Source: Isoetes taiwanensis (lineage: Eukaryota; Streptophyta; Lycopodiopsida; Isoetales; Isoetaceae). From it: DNA of 64,000 nucleotides. Both the position numbers and the translations under genes were made by a program. The notes under the pieces were generated by a model. The model made no database searches. It was not told where the DNA came from and was given only the letters and a program-made list of their open reading frames with translations. Of the stretch, positions 24,851 to 39,174 are shown in pieces (position 1 is the stretch's first letter; each line of letters opens with the position of its first letter). The stretch covers positions 8,370,992 through 8,434,991 of the forward strand of contig JAJEKV010000058.1 of assembly GCA_021234155.1 (NCBI GenBank). The letters are read 5' to 3'.

Positions 24851-27800
24851 CACCAAGTCATGCATCGTGGCATTTCGCACAAGCCCCGTGAGCATAGAAA
24901 TCTTCTCGCATTGGCAACAAATTCATAACAAACCCCTATCCATGCTTCACCCAACTTCATGTCGATACGGTGATCGCTTTTGATCCGCGAAAACGATGAC
25001 ACCTCTGTAGCATAAGCCGCTTTGCAGCGACTCGCGGCAAGAACTCACATGTCTTTTTCCACTAGTTTATCCCCGCAAATCCCCCGCAATTCAATTGGTT
25101 CATTGTTTCCTCTTGCACGTGAGTTTACCGGAACTTGCCAATTTATCCGCTTTGATCCCACCGTGGTGTGCTAACATCGGGCGCCGGAGTGATTTCATCA
25201 TGAACGCCGCTTTTGGACCAAAGAATGAAGCTACCAAAGCCTCCTCTAGGTGGTTCAATTCCGCTCGAAACGGCAAAGTGGTATCCGCCCATCAAAGACA
25301 ACGAACTAGAGAAACTACTATCAATTCGTCTGCACGGGACGTTGTGGTGATTTTTGAAGTTATGCACTCGCCTCACCCACCTTCTTCCCCAAAGGTAGAA
25401 AGACCTGAGAGCTTCCATCCCTAATAAAGTCAACATCAAGCCATCAACATCGCGATGCGTACCGGACCTCATTAGAAGAAAAATGCACAAGACTCAAAGA
25501 CCCAAAGGGACGACATAATACCGTGAAGATCGCTAAGGCGATTCTCTTTGAACACATGGGTATAAAATGACGTATAATAAGACATCGACAAAGCCGGGAG
25601 ATCGCGACGGCGATCCATCCGACCTCTATGGTGGACCTTCAATCCTTCAAATCTACCTAGAAACTTTGTCTAATCTTAACTAACCATTTAAAACCACCTA
25701 TCCACTAGACTTACTACGAAAAAGATCGCAATCGCGATTAATTCAAGTAATCTCGGCCGCTATGTAATCGCTATGTTCGGATGAACAGCAAGGATTCTTT
25801 TATGCGCATATCCTAACAGTCGAATCGAAAGCAAAAAATAGATGCTTGAGTAAGTCTCGCAAATCAAATGTCTATGTGAATATTAATTGCAGCCTGTTAT
25901 TTCCACAAATAAAAAATTGCCTCGCCGCTTAATTAAAAATGGAGATCTGTCGTGAATTGAACAAAATGGGAGCAAAACCATTAGCACTACCATTAGCGTA
26001 ACCATTATGTTACCGTGATATTCCCTCACTATCAATTAGTCCGAGAAATAAACAATTCAATTGGGCCTCGCTAACCGCATTATACGTATCCCTAACAAAG
26101 ATATACCAAGAAAAGAGATGGTGCATATGTTGTTATGGTTGTGAGGGCACTATTATAACCTATACATAAACAACAAATCGAAAATCTCCTGAATTCGACA
26201 ACTTCTAGCCGGATAGACAAGAAGGCATTAGGATTTTGTACCCCTCAGAAGTTTAGAGTAGGCGAAGCCTTCAAGATGAGCACTATAGCCCCTGATGAGT
26301 GATCGAAAGCCAAAAACCCAACGAGCCTGCATTTGACGAGAAGAACGAGCGCCTTCCAGAACACCCCGCCGACATAAACGGAAATCCCCGCCTTCATCGA
26401 AAGCGAAATTCAGGTTTAAAATTTGAAATCGCTTGTCTCTTTTCAGTGCCTTCAACCAAGGCCCGTAGGCGCTTTTAATTATGGTTCCAGAGGGCCTTTA
26501 TTACGATACTTTTTGAATTTGGAGGTGCACTTTATTACGCACACTTTTTGAATTTGAATTTGTGTGTCCATTAATACGGGCGGGCTGCATTAATAGTGGG
26601 TATTTATGAATGCCGGCAGATAATGGTGCCATTTATGGCGGTCGTCCCGCGACGCGCTGATTAAATTAATCCGCTTCCCCGACCAAGATTTATTTCGCGA
26701 TCCCTTGACTTTCATTCCGCCCTAGCGATTTCGACGATGCGCCCATGATTCCCTTTCGCTCCTTCTCGAGCCTTTCCACCACGGTCGAATCAACCCGGTT
26801 TTTCGAAGCTTTCGCTACCGGGCGATCCATGGCACCAAAGCCCACCCGTAGAAGGTTAGTTCCAACTTCAGCTCAAGAAGATCGCTGGCCGATTTCTTTC
26901 GCTAGTGCATGTTCAATTAGACTCTTCACCTTTCGTAATGTAGTCATTAGAAGGTTCGAATCAACAGATCGGGTCACGCATCCCGCCAAGACGGACGGAC
27001 GATGGGCCCGCCATCTCGCTGATTGCTCTCGGTGATACGGCCGCGACGGTTGAGTGGTCACCAACATCGCGGCCAGCGATCTTTTGGACAGCTCACCACC
27101 GATCACATCTTCTCAATCATACTCATGAGGACGCGGTCACATCGCCCTAAGTTTCTCTTTGAAGATCGCGACGCCAGGGATCCTCAACATGTTACGAAGA
27201 ACTTGTGCATTAGGAATACTCGACCCACTTCTTACTTGCAGTACTGGATTTGTATCGCGCCCGCACGCTGAACCCAATAAGATCATCACACCTTCAAATG
27301 AAAGAAAGTGGTGTATAGAAATTGCATGTGCAATTCCACGCATTTAAAGGCGCACCGCCAGAAGACCTCTCGCTTGTTCCTCGTGGACTGGCAAGAAAGC
27401 TGATGACATACAACAGTGGGAATTGCAATCGCTATGTGGGAAGGAACAAAAACAATGTCCAAGACGCTTATTATATGCGCCAGAGGACAATACGTAATTT
27501 GTAGCTTCATTGAGTATGTCCTTAAATGGACAAACTATGATCCCTCGCCATGGCAAAGCTAGCAAATTAAACAAGCCGCCAATCGAAAGAATGTTCCACC
27601 AAAGGCAAAAGGATACGGCCGGTACCGCAGCCCTACGAATCTCTCGCTCGCCCGGAATAACGGCAAATGGGATATATTGTCCGGCTTCTCGACATGCGTA
27701 AAAGGTTTGCAAGGTGCAGATAAGAAACCACCTAGCATTGCAATCGGAAAGCTAAACGAGATGAGAAGATGCCTCTCAGAATGGACACCTAATTGGTTAA

Positions 27801-28000
27801 GGGCTCAGCGAAGAAAAAACATGTGAAGCCTCAGATCTATAGCAGAGGCCTCTTCCAACCTGTGAGCCCCTCTCCGCTTGAGCCCGCTTCCACTACCCAA
27901 CCATCTCGCTGTTATAAATCCCCGCCAACCTCTCGCTATTTGTGCTCCCCCCATCGTCCCTAAAGATTCTACCATCCCAAAGTTCGGAATCAAACTCGCA
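24850..28000. other. No gene recognised
   Basis: Mixed to GC-rich DNA with many cgcga / gatcgc words that look unusual for the neighbourhood and may reflect altered base calls. ORFs are short and none resembles a known family. Nothing else supported. Confidence 0.4.
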
Positions 28001-28090
28001 AACTCAATACTGGATAGCGCAGTAACCTTCTTCTTCCAACACCCCCTTCCGCCTCAAAGCCGTGATCGCCCAAGAGGCTAGCATTTCCTA

Positions 28091-30930
28091 TTGCTTCCGA
28101 ATCGCCGACGGACCTCAAATTCAATCTCGAAGAAGAACGAAATTGGCGTAACAACCGCATTTAAGCTTGAACAATTCAAACCGGTTCTACCCGGGCTTGG
28201 TGTGAACGGGTTTATGAAGGTTTCAATATTCGACGGAACCAGCCTCGCTAACCCTCACGCATCGAATGCGCTCAAACGACCAATGCGCACTCGGAAGAGT
28301 TTCAAGACGATCCTACGGAGGTGCTCACACCGGGCCGATGTTGTCCCCTTCACCCCATTACCAGTGATTGTTATTGTTCATGATTTCTGGTTTGTGGTCG
28401 TCTCAATTTACAAGTGCACATTATTTCGTGAAGAATATCACATGGAGTACGAGGATGACTTGAAGGGCAAGAAATTTTGATAATATCCGGTAACCACAAA
28501 GATATGTGCAGCTCAACCGCTATGTTGCCTTGTTGGAGAACCGGGAACAGCCAGATGGAGTTTGCTAAAGCCTACGCTGGTGAGGAGAAGAACAAGAGTG
28601 CTTAACGAAACTTGACGATAGAGAATATATTGAGTTGAGCATTCAAAGGCAATGAAGTCATCGCTAACACCGTATATAGAGAGCCATTGTTAGAGAAGCT
28701 TCAACAGCTAATGCATCAACATAAAGCGATGGTTGTCCCTCCCTCAAGGTCCCATTGGTACCGCCACCACCTCAAAGATGGAAGGTATTTTTATTATCTT
28801 TGCTCAAAGACATCGCGTCAGCGATTTTCCTAACCATTTGTTTTGTAGGACTTCCACCTAGATAGCTACCACAACGCTAAAGGTGAAGGAGCTAAAGGAT
28901 CTAGAAGCAATTTATTTTATGGAGGAGCCGGGTTTTCGTAAAGTTAATGGAAGTGGCCAAATGATGGGTCAACAAGAAGCTTTGTAGGATGAGCATGGAG
29001 ATTTTCCCCGATAAGCCCTCAAGGACTTCTTCAACAAAACCCGGTTAAGATACCTTCGAGGCATGTCTAATGCAGAGGCTTCTCACCACTGGATGAGATT
29101 TTGGAAGGAAAGACATACGCTAAGGTGCAAAGCGATATCATGGCAGGTTTAATTGTCGTAAAATAGCCAATACCATTGATATTAGAAGCCCCTCGGCTTC
29201 ATGCGGAAAGAGATTTTGTCATATGTTTCCACGCCTCGTAAAGATTACACTTTTTGGGAGGAGTTGCTTTTCGACTTTCCCCCGCACGGAACAAATGGAT
29301 TCTCGATATATCCGGATTCGGATACGAGTAACGCGGAAAGCCAATTACAATAAGGAACATGTTGTGGGTAATTTGCCCGCTGCATTTCTAGAACCCATTA
29401 GATCGATTTTGAAACCCAAGAGGCTATCAAGATCAAGGAGAAGAAAAATGTTGTGCATGTCAGAATAAAGGAAGGGATTCCCACCTCCACTCCAGTTGTC
29501 GAGAATGCTACTATGGTGTTCATAGACTTTAGAGGATTCTCTCGTGATTATGGACGGGCAAGAAATATATGGAACTCTTCACAAGAATATCCAAAGATGA
29601 CAACCGCTAACATTTATCACCTTGTGATTCGATGCGCCACGGACTGCCGAATTTGCCGATTGCACGGTACCCAAAAACGATTCAAGGCGGTCCCATATTT
29701 CAGAGGTACATATGACGAGCCGGATGGGTGAACAAGAAAAGGGTGAAGGAATATCAAGATTACATCACCCATATGTGCATCAACGTGTTTACCCGTGGTG
29801 AACGCTGATTATGCCGGAGTCGGAGCTTCGCTTGACACATGTGTGAGCAATGCACCACGTAGACGCCTTTGCCACCAATGCCCGCCGCTGGTGACGAAGA
29901 TACCGATGAGAAAATGAAGAAGAAATGGCAGACATATTTCATGGATAAAACCTGTACAAGTTTGTCGGAATGGAAGGTGACCACGTTGATGAAGTGCCGC
30001 TTGAAGACATCATATGCCTACTACCGGGTGGACAAGCTTGTGCCGGCGATGGTTGTGTTCTTGATTTTTCTCGCAGTAATTTCTCGCTCGTCGTCGCCTT
30101 CATCGCAGAAAGAAGAGTATTGCTTTCGAAAGCCGTGGGTAAAGTGTGCCGATTTCCGAGGGCTTTCCGGATAAGCTCGAAAAATGGTCGACATTGTATA
30201 CTGGGGAGATGATGACGAGGATAAGGCAGCCCCAGAATGATCCTCATGCATCAATTTAAACATTACCCAACTAACAGATATATCTAACATCGATTCAATC
30301 TTGGATCAAATGGATGAGAAAAGCTACGAGGAAAGAATACGTGAAACTAAAAGACTTCGGAGGCTACCGAGAAAGGTATTTCGAGCTAGAGCCCGTGGTT
30401 TCAAAAATTGGGGCTTTAAATGAAAAATTTGATGCCTACATGCCTTTCTTTGACAAAGGGTCGAAGTTTCAATAACGTAGGCATGGCCGTGGACCCCCCG
30501 CTGGATTAAGAGGGTGAGCCATCAGGCACACAAGAGCATCAGGTTCCAAAGAATGAAAAAACCAAACTCTTCCATGCACCCCATATCGCATGTCCCGAAA
30601 GCAGAGTGGCGCTGTATGTCGAAGGGACCCCCATGGATATGACATTATCGAATGACCCGGATCCACATGTCCAACTCCTGCGCGCAGGCCATGTCTGTAG
30701 AAATCCCGTGATAAAACAGGCTAAGAACGGAGATGGACACACAAGATCTTTCCAAAGGGGTGGAACATGTAGCTAGGATAGTCACGAGCTAGGTGTTGTA
30801 CCCGAAAGTATCTAAACCCGTGATGGACTAATTTCTGCCCATATGGCAAAGGAATGTACATTGAAATGTTTGAGGAATACAATTTACAATGCTTTGAGTT
30901 TACTATTTCAGTTTTTGGTCTAAGCATTCC
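28091..30930 (+). other. Unrecognised coding-like region, plus strand
   Basis: Several plus-strand open segments follow each other in changing frames: 28091-28480, 29223-29468, 29453-29731, about 29900-30210 and about 30290-30470. Readable words include VFIDFRGFSRDYGRARN, FRGTYDEPDG, FVGMEGDHVDEVPLEDI, and EKSYEERIRETKRLRRL. The composition looks like real protein, but I recognise no family. It could be a damaged transposon gene or a multi-exon host gene. Low confidence. Confidence 0.3.
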
Positions 30931-31599
30931 CTTGACACGACATTAACTCACAATGTTCGCCACCGCGATCCTCATTATCACTTTCAATTCTTTTTTATCC
31001 GTGTGTAGAGCTTAACGGAATTGTAATATTACATCCATGGGCTGGCTAGAAGCTTCAAATCTTCGCCGTATGCATCCGGGCCGAGAGTTTTCACTCTTTT
31101 CTTGTGGACCGCCTTCTTACTGGTAAGGAGCTTGGGCTAGCCTTATACATGTCAAAGTCGGATGCATCGGGCCGGTTGTGCCCAAAAAGCATCGGGAAAA
31201 ACGCCAACTTTTACTCACAGAACCATTTTATGTGTTTTATAGACACCCAAGAACCTATTTCATGCTTAACGAGAATTCGAAATTCTCTAATTAATTAAAT
31301 CGCGGCTTTAAGGGAGGGATTAAACCCGCGGATGCAAAGACATCGCCAGTAGTTGCTTACATCGTGGTCTTGCATTTACATTGAGATCTTCCCTTGCTAT
31401 TATTACAGCCATCTTTATCCTCATCCTTATCACATTGTGTTCTATAACTTCAACTACATCACCATGTAGATTAGCTCTTCTTCTAATTCATCAACAACTA
31501 AGCGTGGTCTTTTAGAGGGTTGAATACTTTTGTCGCCTCATTAACTTTTACATGAACCTCATTGCCCATGAGCTCAAACCTTGTTTCTTGTTTTTAAAT

Positions 31600-32660
31600 A
31601 AAGGCAATTTCTAATCAGCTTTAAGAAGAACTCAAGATATTTATTTCATTCTTCAAGAAGCTAAAGAAATCACCAAAGATATTGTAAAATTGTGATTTGA
31701 CTCACATTATCAAAGCAGCAGAGTAAGACCCTTTAAGTTTCCATTGTGCCGATATTGTAATATAGCTTTTGTGAACTCCGCTTGACAACCATAATGAATA
31801 TGTATGGGGCAAGTGTGGACAGCCTTATCTCACTTCTCTTGCAAAGGACAAAAATTTACCAAATGATCCATTAATCAAAGCTATAGATTGAGCTTAGGCA
31901 CAAAATTTACTCAACAAGTTTGGCTCAAATTCAATCTTTTTGAGAAGAAGTCCCACCCTAATTGTATCAAATGGTTTAGAAGTTGAGTTTAAGTAGAACA
32001 CAATTTTGAGTTGAGATCCTATTCCCATGTAAACCCTCGATGGCGTTAATAATTGTCTAGAATGTACATGTTTGGCCAAAAGAGATTGATGCAAATGAAT
32101 ATTTTTTTGCAAGATTAGCAAGAATTTTGGCACAAATATTGTAGGTAGTGTTGGTTAGAGAAATTGCCACATTTATTCCAAGATTCGTGGCTTTCTACTT
32201 TAGGGATTAATAGAGCATGGTATAAATGGTTTGAGCTTTAATCAATAGATCATTTGAATAAATCACTTCTTGATAATATCCTAGAATTTAAGATTAATTT
32301 TGGGGGTATACCATTAGGGCCATAGCATTTTTCCTTTGTAAGATTAATAATAGTAGCCTTAATTGCATCCTCTAGGGTTTGTTCTCAATCCGAAAGTATA
32401 GAAAGGATCCACAATATTGACAACCATAGTGTCCAGTGAGGTCTGAAAAAGTCTTTTGCTTAGGAGTTTTTCCAAGATGCATTTTCTTGAGGAAAGAAAA
32501 TTTTAGAGTATTTCTTGTTAAAATTTTCTGAAACCTTTTTGTGATCATTAAGAGTTTTATTCTGATATCTTTCACAACTATGCAACCTATTCATGGCAAT
32601 TCTAGAGAAGAATTTCAAATTATTGATGTCCATTATTGCAATAAAATTCAACTTGCTTCT
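31600..32660 (-). pseudogene. LINE reverse-transcriptase relic
   Basis: The minus strand, read from 32660 downward in shifting frames, gives LEDAIKATIINLTKEK then GPNGIPPKLILN (the KAPGPDG motif region), HALLIPKVESHESWN (LIPK.E.P), CAKILANL, a degraded SPNQ..F..GR segment, FDTIRW.F near 31950, then a degraded RQGCPLSPYIFI.V near 31820. This is the order of L1-like reverse transcriptase motifs. The catalytic FADD box is not readable. Stops and shifts show it is dead. Confidence 0.7.
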
Positions 32661-34371
32661 ATCAGCAGCACCTTTAGCTCAAACTCTTCCATTTTTAATT
32701 GTTTGTTCAAAATTTTTCTCTTGCATATGAAGATTAACACTAGAGTTGTTACTGGAACTATCCAGGGTTCATCCACCAGAATTGGTCCAGCATACCCTCT
32801 GCCACTTAAACCCAGATATCTAACAAGAGAAATTTCCATTTCATAATATGCCACCACTTTTGGAATCTTCACTTAATTCTTTATGGCTATGGAGAATTTC
32901 ATGACCAATGGATTTACTGATATGTTGTGGTGATTGCCCAAACCTTATAGAATTCAACAGTTTTTACGCCAGGCCAGAACTGCATTTTCTAAACTTTCTA
33001 GCATAAAGGGGTCCAAACATTTCTAAAATTGAAAGTAATTGACGTTTTATTATAAAACATGTTGATTTGCATGTTTTCATGTTTCGTAGCTATTAGATGA
33101 CGTTTTATGAAGTCGTCAAACCATATTTAGCTCAAAAAAGCTGTTTGAAGTTGTGAATTGTTTCTCCTTTACTATAACAAGTTTTGACGTAAGACTTGTG
33201 GCTATAAGTTGTCAACTCTAAGAGCTATAATCCAATAATTTTTTGAAGTCTCCATAAGTCGCATTGATCTCAATTTTCATGAAAGAAGATTTGACACATA
33301 ATCCAGGACAAAAATAGAACTAAAATAGTGTAACTAAACTCATATATAAGCTTTCTATGGCACAAATGATGCATTCCATACATTCCACTTATACCTACAT
33401 AATAAAGAATTTTATCAACTTAAATATGGTGAATAACTATGTATTCTTTATATTTAGAAGTGGTTGTCAGTACACAAAATTGGAGCTTAGTTAGGGTAAT
33501 AGTACAAAAAACTCATCTTTTATGATAGGCAATATTTTTTTAATGAATATGACCCTTGCTTGGCAACATAGACATGAATTTTATGTTAAAAGTAACACAT
33601 TATGTAGAAGATTTGATTTTAAAATAGAACTGACCATTTCTAGTCTCAGACTTACTTAGGCTTGCCATATTTTAAAGCAAGATAACATTATTTTTCAACT
33701 CATGATTGACAAAACATATGATAAAGTTCAAAATATAGTTTGTATCATCCGAAAGTGCAAAACATAATGATGAAATCTTCTTATTTTTTACTATCACAAA
33801 CTTAGGACACGTGTTTGCCACTTAGTTCCTCTTTTAGGTATAATAATAGTAACTTTAGCTTGTCTTTTATGATAGACTATAATTTTTATGGACTTAAGCT
33901 TCATTGGCAACATAGATCTCCAATTTGATGTTAAAAAATAACATACTACTATATGTAGACATGAATATGAATAGGCAAGGACCATTATAGTCCACAATTA
34001 GATGAATTGGGTATAGAAGTATATCTCTTTAAGTATCATTACAAATTCTATTTATTGTTCTTTGTCACTTATACAATGATATGGTGATTTTCTACCTTCT
34101 CTAACATAATTTTTGGAAGAATGAATGGAGATTCATATAGGTTCAATTTGCTTGTGCTTCAACATTACCATTAAATAAGGCAATTTAGCAACCAACTAAT
34201 TTTTACAAATAGAATACTATATATGGAATCTATATATTCTTAAGGCGAGTTTAAAACCAATTAAGATGATGTTCTGGCTTTTTGAATGATCCTAAGCCAT
34301 GTGGACCAACAAGAGGAAACGCACGCTAGCGCTTCTACCTTTATTTTTTATAGTTATAGCTTTTTATATTT
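32660..34371. other. AT-rich DNA, nothing recognised
   Basis: Low GC and short ORFs only, with no repeat or motif recognised. It leads into the start of copy B at 34372. Because copy A begins at the window edge, this stretch could also belong to the duplicated unit. Confidence 0.5.
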
Positions 34372-35490
34372 GTTCTTCATTCTTTTGCATTACTTCCACA
34401 ACTTGAGAAGTTTGAAAATACAAGTTTTGAGTTCACCATTCAATGCATAGGTTTATGAAATCCATGGAACGCGTAATCTAACAGATAACTTGGAATGGAT
34501 ACTAGAAAGTTTACTCTAAACCTCAAGATAAGGAGCATTGATTATTTCTAATGAATAGAGTGGTTCATGAGGTGCTTATATCCCACAATTGAAACTGAAA
34601 TCGATTAAGATGAGGAGTTCTTAATTTTAAAAAGGAGGTGGACCAGTAATGGTCCCAGAAAAACAAACCTTTCTTGATTTCTTATGAACAAATGCTGCGC
34701 TTTTTTAACGTGTTCGTTTTTAGAGTGATTCTATATTATGGCAACCTTTCATAATGTGATTTTTTGGAAGATGAATTTGAATCATTTTACTCCTATATAG
34801 ACATAAGTTATCAGTCACTTGTAAATGAAAAAAAATAAAAGAAAATCAAAACTTCATCATTAAGGGTAATGGACATTTTTCTTAGATAAAGCAAGTTGTC
34901 TACCACTTATATTCGAAATTTTAGGTCAAAATTCATTTCCTTACAAAAGTTAGAGATGGGAATGTTTTTTTCGAAACCAAAGATTGGTTCATCAAGACAA
35001 ACAACGCTTTGACCTCGTCATATTCAAACAACCCTATCTCCCTTCTCAGATCTCGGATTGAGATGCAGTTTTTTGTGTTTTACTCTCTAACTCGTGAAGA
35101 AAAATACAAAAATAACGTAAAAAAAATCATAAAAATATTCTTATCGAGACAGTTTTATTTTATCTAAACATAAAGTTAAAAAGACTTGACCCCTATGCTT
35201 ACCTAAGTGTAACTCTCATAAATGGGGCCAATAGATTTTAGGTATTTTTTCCATGCAATATGACTGTTGTATATTAATATATAAGAAGGATTTGACTGAT
35301 TATTGAACCTTTGATTTTATATGAATTTTAAAGCAAACAGTGCAAATGCACCGTGTTAAGATTTACAGCATCCACTTGAAGTTTGAGCCTCACAGTTTTC
35401 ATTTCAAGGTGTAGTGTTTCTTTTTGCCTTTTAAGTTCATGATGCTTTATAGTCCACTCTTTTAATCCAAGATTTTGCACTCCTTATATT
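34372..35490. other. AT-rich DNA, no gene recognised (copy B)
   Basis: Counterpart of 1-1120. No protein motif, element end or RNA gene seen. Confidence 0.6.
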
Positions 35491-35514
35491 AGAAAGAAAG
35501 AAAGAAAGAAAGAA
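35491..35514 (+). repeat. GAAA microsatellite (copy B)
   Basis: Counterpart of 1123-1147 with a similar unit number. Confidence 0.9.
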
Positions 35515-37330
35515 ATTTTAACATCCATGAACCCAATCGGGTTATGGGACCCAATACAAAAAGAGAGGCAAAAGCCCAGACTGAAACTCGGGGACGAAGC
35601 CCCATGACCAAACCAAAAAGGTCGAAGCCAAAATCAGACGTGGGGGCTGGCCCAAAGTAGACAAAACTCGGGGGACTATGCCCCATAGCAAATCACAATA
35701 CTAGAATGAAACAAAACGAAAGGGCATAAGCCCAAGCAGATCGCTAGAATCAAATCAACTACCCGCATAATCGCCTTATGGATCAAGTGGCCGCTGATCC
35801 AATGATAGCCCGCGCTCCTATACATAGCCCACTTCCGGTGCAGGCGAGCCTCGCGATTTCGACATAATTCATCCTTATAAAGCCGGGTCTTTGGGGTAAG
35901 GTCTTCCTCGACGGAGAAGGAGGTCCCTTGCAAGTGATTGCCATGGCGAGGATGTGCGGTAGGGACAAAGCATCCCCTAAAACCGACCCAAAGAAATGAC
36001 GGGGCGACAAAGCCGCGGCGCCCAACTTCGACGAGCCGAGAAGGAATGCCATCCACCGCAAGGTGCATCACCTCCGCAAAGAAACAGTCGCCTCAACCTG
36101 CCCCTGTGAGTATTGCTTGCTTCCTCCAAACCCACAATGCGAGGTTCGTGGCTAACCTGCGCGTTGTGGCCCGGCCGCTTCAAAGCTGACCTGCGGTGGC
36201 AAACAATCCTCTGATGGCAATGGGTACCGTGGGCATAGGTGTGGTATCATCGGCCCGGGACGTAGCATCCACATGCTCGGCGAAAAGTGGTGGAACATCA
36301 TTGTGGTCAGCGTGAATCGCCGACCGTGGGCAAAGATCTTTAGAAGCCGGACCCGCCTTCCCAAGGGCAATCGAGCCGATGTTCCCGTGCGGAGTGGACT
36401 GCCGATTGATCGTGGCGGATCCCAACCAACAAATTCGGAAGGCAAACAATGGATCCAACATCGATCCCGGGGTCAAGTCGGGCAGCCAAAGATACATCCG
36501 AGCGGATTATGTAATGCCGGTGGTGTGTCCGGGTTTGCCAAGATAGGACGTTGAGGCCCAAAATGATGGGGCTGCTCGAAGATATGGCGCAATCGGGGGG
36601 TCATAGGGCCTATTCAAGATCGGGTTCCTCGCAGCCCTAACGAGATTCTTTTTCTTTACGTCTCCCCCGCCATGCTTTTGATCCGACAAACCATTGAGAG
36701 CAACAAGAGGATGGGTGAGCGTAATCGCTTATGAGAACGTAAGGAGCTCCAAGCTTCAAGGAATCGAAATTGTAGGATACAGCCACAAAACAGAAGGACC
36801 TCCAAGGGCGGATACAAAGAAAGTATAGCCAATAGCTGGGCCGGATTCAAGGGCTTCAAGGAATCAAAATTGTAGGCTAGCCCCAAAAAACAAGGACCTC
36901 CAAGGGCGGATATAAAGAAAGCAGAACCAATAGCTAGGCCGGATTCAAGGGAGGCTGTGAGTGACAAAAGGGGCCAGAGGTGGGCTGAATCGACTGCCAA
37001 ACCAAACCAAGTGGAAAGATGTGCTACCATACGTAAAAAACCGCAAGAACGGCATGTGATGCAAAAGAATCGAAGCTTGTGGCGTAACCGACCGATGCCA
37101 TTCGGGTGGAGCAGAGCCGAATTAAGGCGTAGAGCAAATAGAAGGAGATGGCTATGTTTCTCGGAGTTGCTCGGATGGTGCCGGAACTAGGCCCTAAGCT
37201 TGTCCAAACCCTTGCCAACGGTATGCTTCACTGAATCGAGTTCGAGCTATGCTTCTCTTCTTCGCCAAGCAGTTAGGTTGAGCGGGGTGGCTTAGATGCT
37301 AAGGCGGTGGCGTGACGTTAGAAGAAGAAT
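35515..37330. other. GC-rich tract of unknown origin (copy B)
   Basis: Counterpart of 1150-2960. The three GGG...CCC palindromes persist near 35590-35690. A tandem repeat of two ~100-bp units begins at 36753 and 36853. Many CHG-like differences from copy A. No gene supported. Confidence 0.5.
36753..36955 (+). repeat. Tandem repeat, two ~100-bp units (copy B)
   Basis: Units start gcttcaaggaatc at 36753 and 36853 and share ggcggata and attgtagg words. Same structure as 2385-2586. Confidence 0.85.
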
Positions 37331-38700
37331 AGTGAGAGAGTAGAAGTCCCTCATTGAGTCTTTATTTTACACTCTAGGAAGGCTTTCACAAAATTTGTCA
37401 TTTGCTAAGAAAATAACAGTTTAATTTGAAAGAAACGTTTTCTTGTCAATTAATACTAAGCTCATACTTTATTTCCAAGAAGTGTAGCCAGTGATAAAAA
37501 AAATTGTGATACTGTCATCACTCTGACAATGTTGTTGCTACAAAACAATTAGAAGAGTTATTGATGTAGAAGGAACACAAAAATCCTGAGTGGCCACCTT
37601 GTTTGTTTGACCAAGTGTATTTTGCAGTTGAAGATGGATATAAATGATCAATTGAGAGTCCAATTAGATTTCTTTGTTCTTGTTGTGTTTAAGATTTTCC
37701 TAACTCTAAGGTCCCAACATCGTGTGCTTTGAAGTCCCCAGTCATGATCCATTTCATTGAGGTCTGGTTCTGGAGCCAACTATTAACTTATAGCCCTAAA
37801 AGCTCTCTGTATTTGGAACTAGTAGAAACATATATGCTTAGAACACCAAAAGATAAGTATTTGTACTTGATTAAATGCTTTTACAATGACTATTATAACA
37901 AGGTGCCAAGATGAGAGTTGCCCTCCCAAGGGCCCCGAGAGTGTGTTTTCATGTTTTTGTTGTCTTTCGTGCTTTGTTTGGATAGTCTTAACGACAAACA
38001 AAAGCTTTAAGAGCGTATTTTGGAATGGTGCAAGGAAGCCTTTAGCAAAACGGATGCTTGGCTTAAAACTAATGCTTGGTGAACAGATGCTTAGCGAAGA
38101 AAATGTGGCTTGGAAATGATGATTGGCAAAGAAAAACAGAATTGCCACCGGACTTTGAGCTTTTGATCCGGCTCGCCAGACTCAAGATCTTCAACAGCTG
38201 AACCTGCCGCCAGAACTTCTGGTCTGGCTCTGTTTTCTCAGAGCTTGAAGAGGTTTCACGGTTTTTAGAGAAAACGAACTTCAGCGCCATAACCGAACAG
38301 AGCAAACCGAGCCATAGCTGAACTTCAGCGCCATAGCCAACCAAACAGGGAAAATTTGTTCCCCAACTACCATATTGGAGCTTAAGTCATTTTGGTTCGC
38401 CGATATTGCATGACCCGACCCGCTCCCGGCTAATGCCGGTCGCGGGACCCCACCGGTCCACCCCGGAATGGCATCCCAAGTGCCTTGAAGCCATACATAC
38501 CAGGAGAATAATTATTAGAACAGTCGTGTGAAACGGACACCAACAAGGAAAACTCGCAAAACAGCCCTATAAATGTATGTTTCACACGACTAATCATTTT
38601 TTGGTAATATTGTTTTGCTCCTACGTGTGCCCTATGCGTGCTCACCTACACCACTGCTAACCATGTGTCAATAAATAATTATATGCAAATATTAGAGACA
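37330..38700. other. Intergenic DNA, no gene recognised (copy B)
   Basis: Counterpart of 2960-4341, with the same conserved but unrecognised open stretch at 37729-37914. Confidence 0.5.
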
Positions 38701-39174
38701 TTTTTTTTTTTAAGTACGATAAATTTTATTCATCAATCAGAAAACTATAACAAAATAAAATGCAAAGACAGGAAAATAACCCCACCAGACAAACTGATCT
38801 AGATGAGCACAACCACCTGTCTATGCATAGGAATGAATCTAAAGGTAAGTTACCCAAGTCAATACTTTCTTCACTTGAGCAAGAGAAAGATAATGATAAG
38901 CCATAACAATTTTTTCTCGCCATCCATTGAAGAAGAATCTCATCTACAATGTTCATGCCCTTAAAGATATAAAATCTCCTTCTCTTCTAGATTGACCATA
39001 AAAGCCAAGGCAAGCAAGTTGAAGAGCTCATTTTCGTAGTTTGGGCCATGCATCAGGATAAATAGCGAGGAAAATATGCTTGGCTACATAGAGAGGTGCC
39101 AAATTGGGTTAACAACAAAGACCATGCCAAACTGCACCTGGGCCACACAAGAAGAAGCAATGCTCAATACTCTC
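38701..39174 (-). pseudogene. LINE 3' end relic, left part (copy B)
   Basis: Poly(T) at 38701-38711 is the tail of a minus-strand LINE. The zf-RVT motif IEHCFFLCGPGAVWHGLCC is cleaner here than in copy A. It is split by the gypsy element at 39175, with the rest at 46526 onward. Confidence 0.75.
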
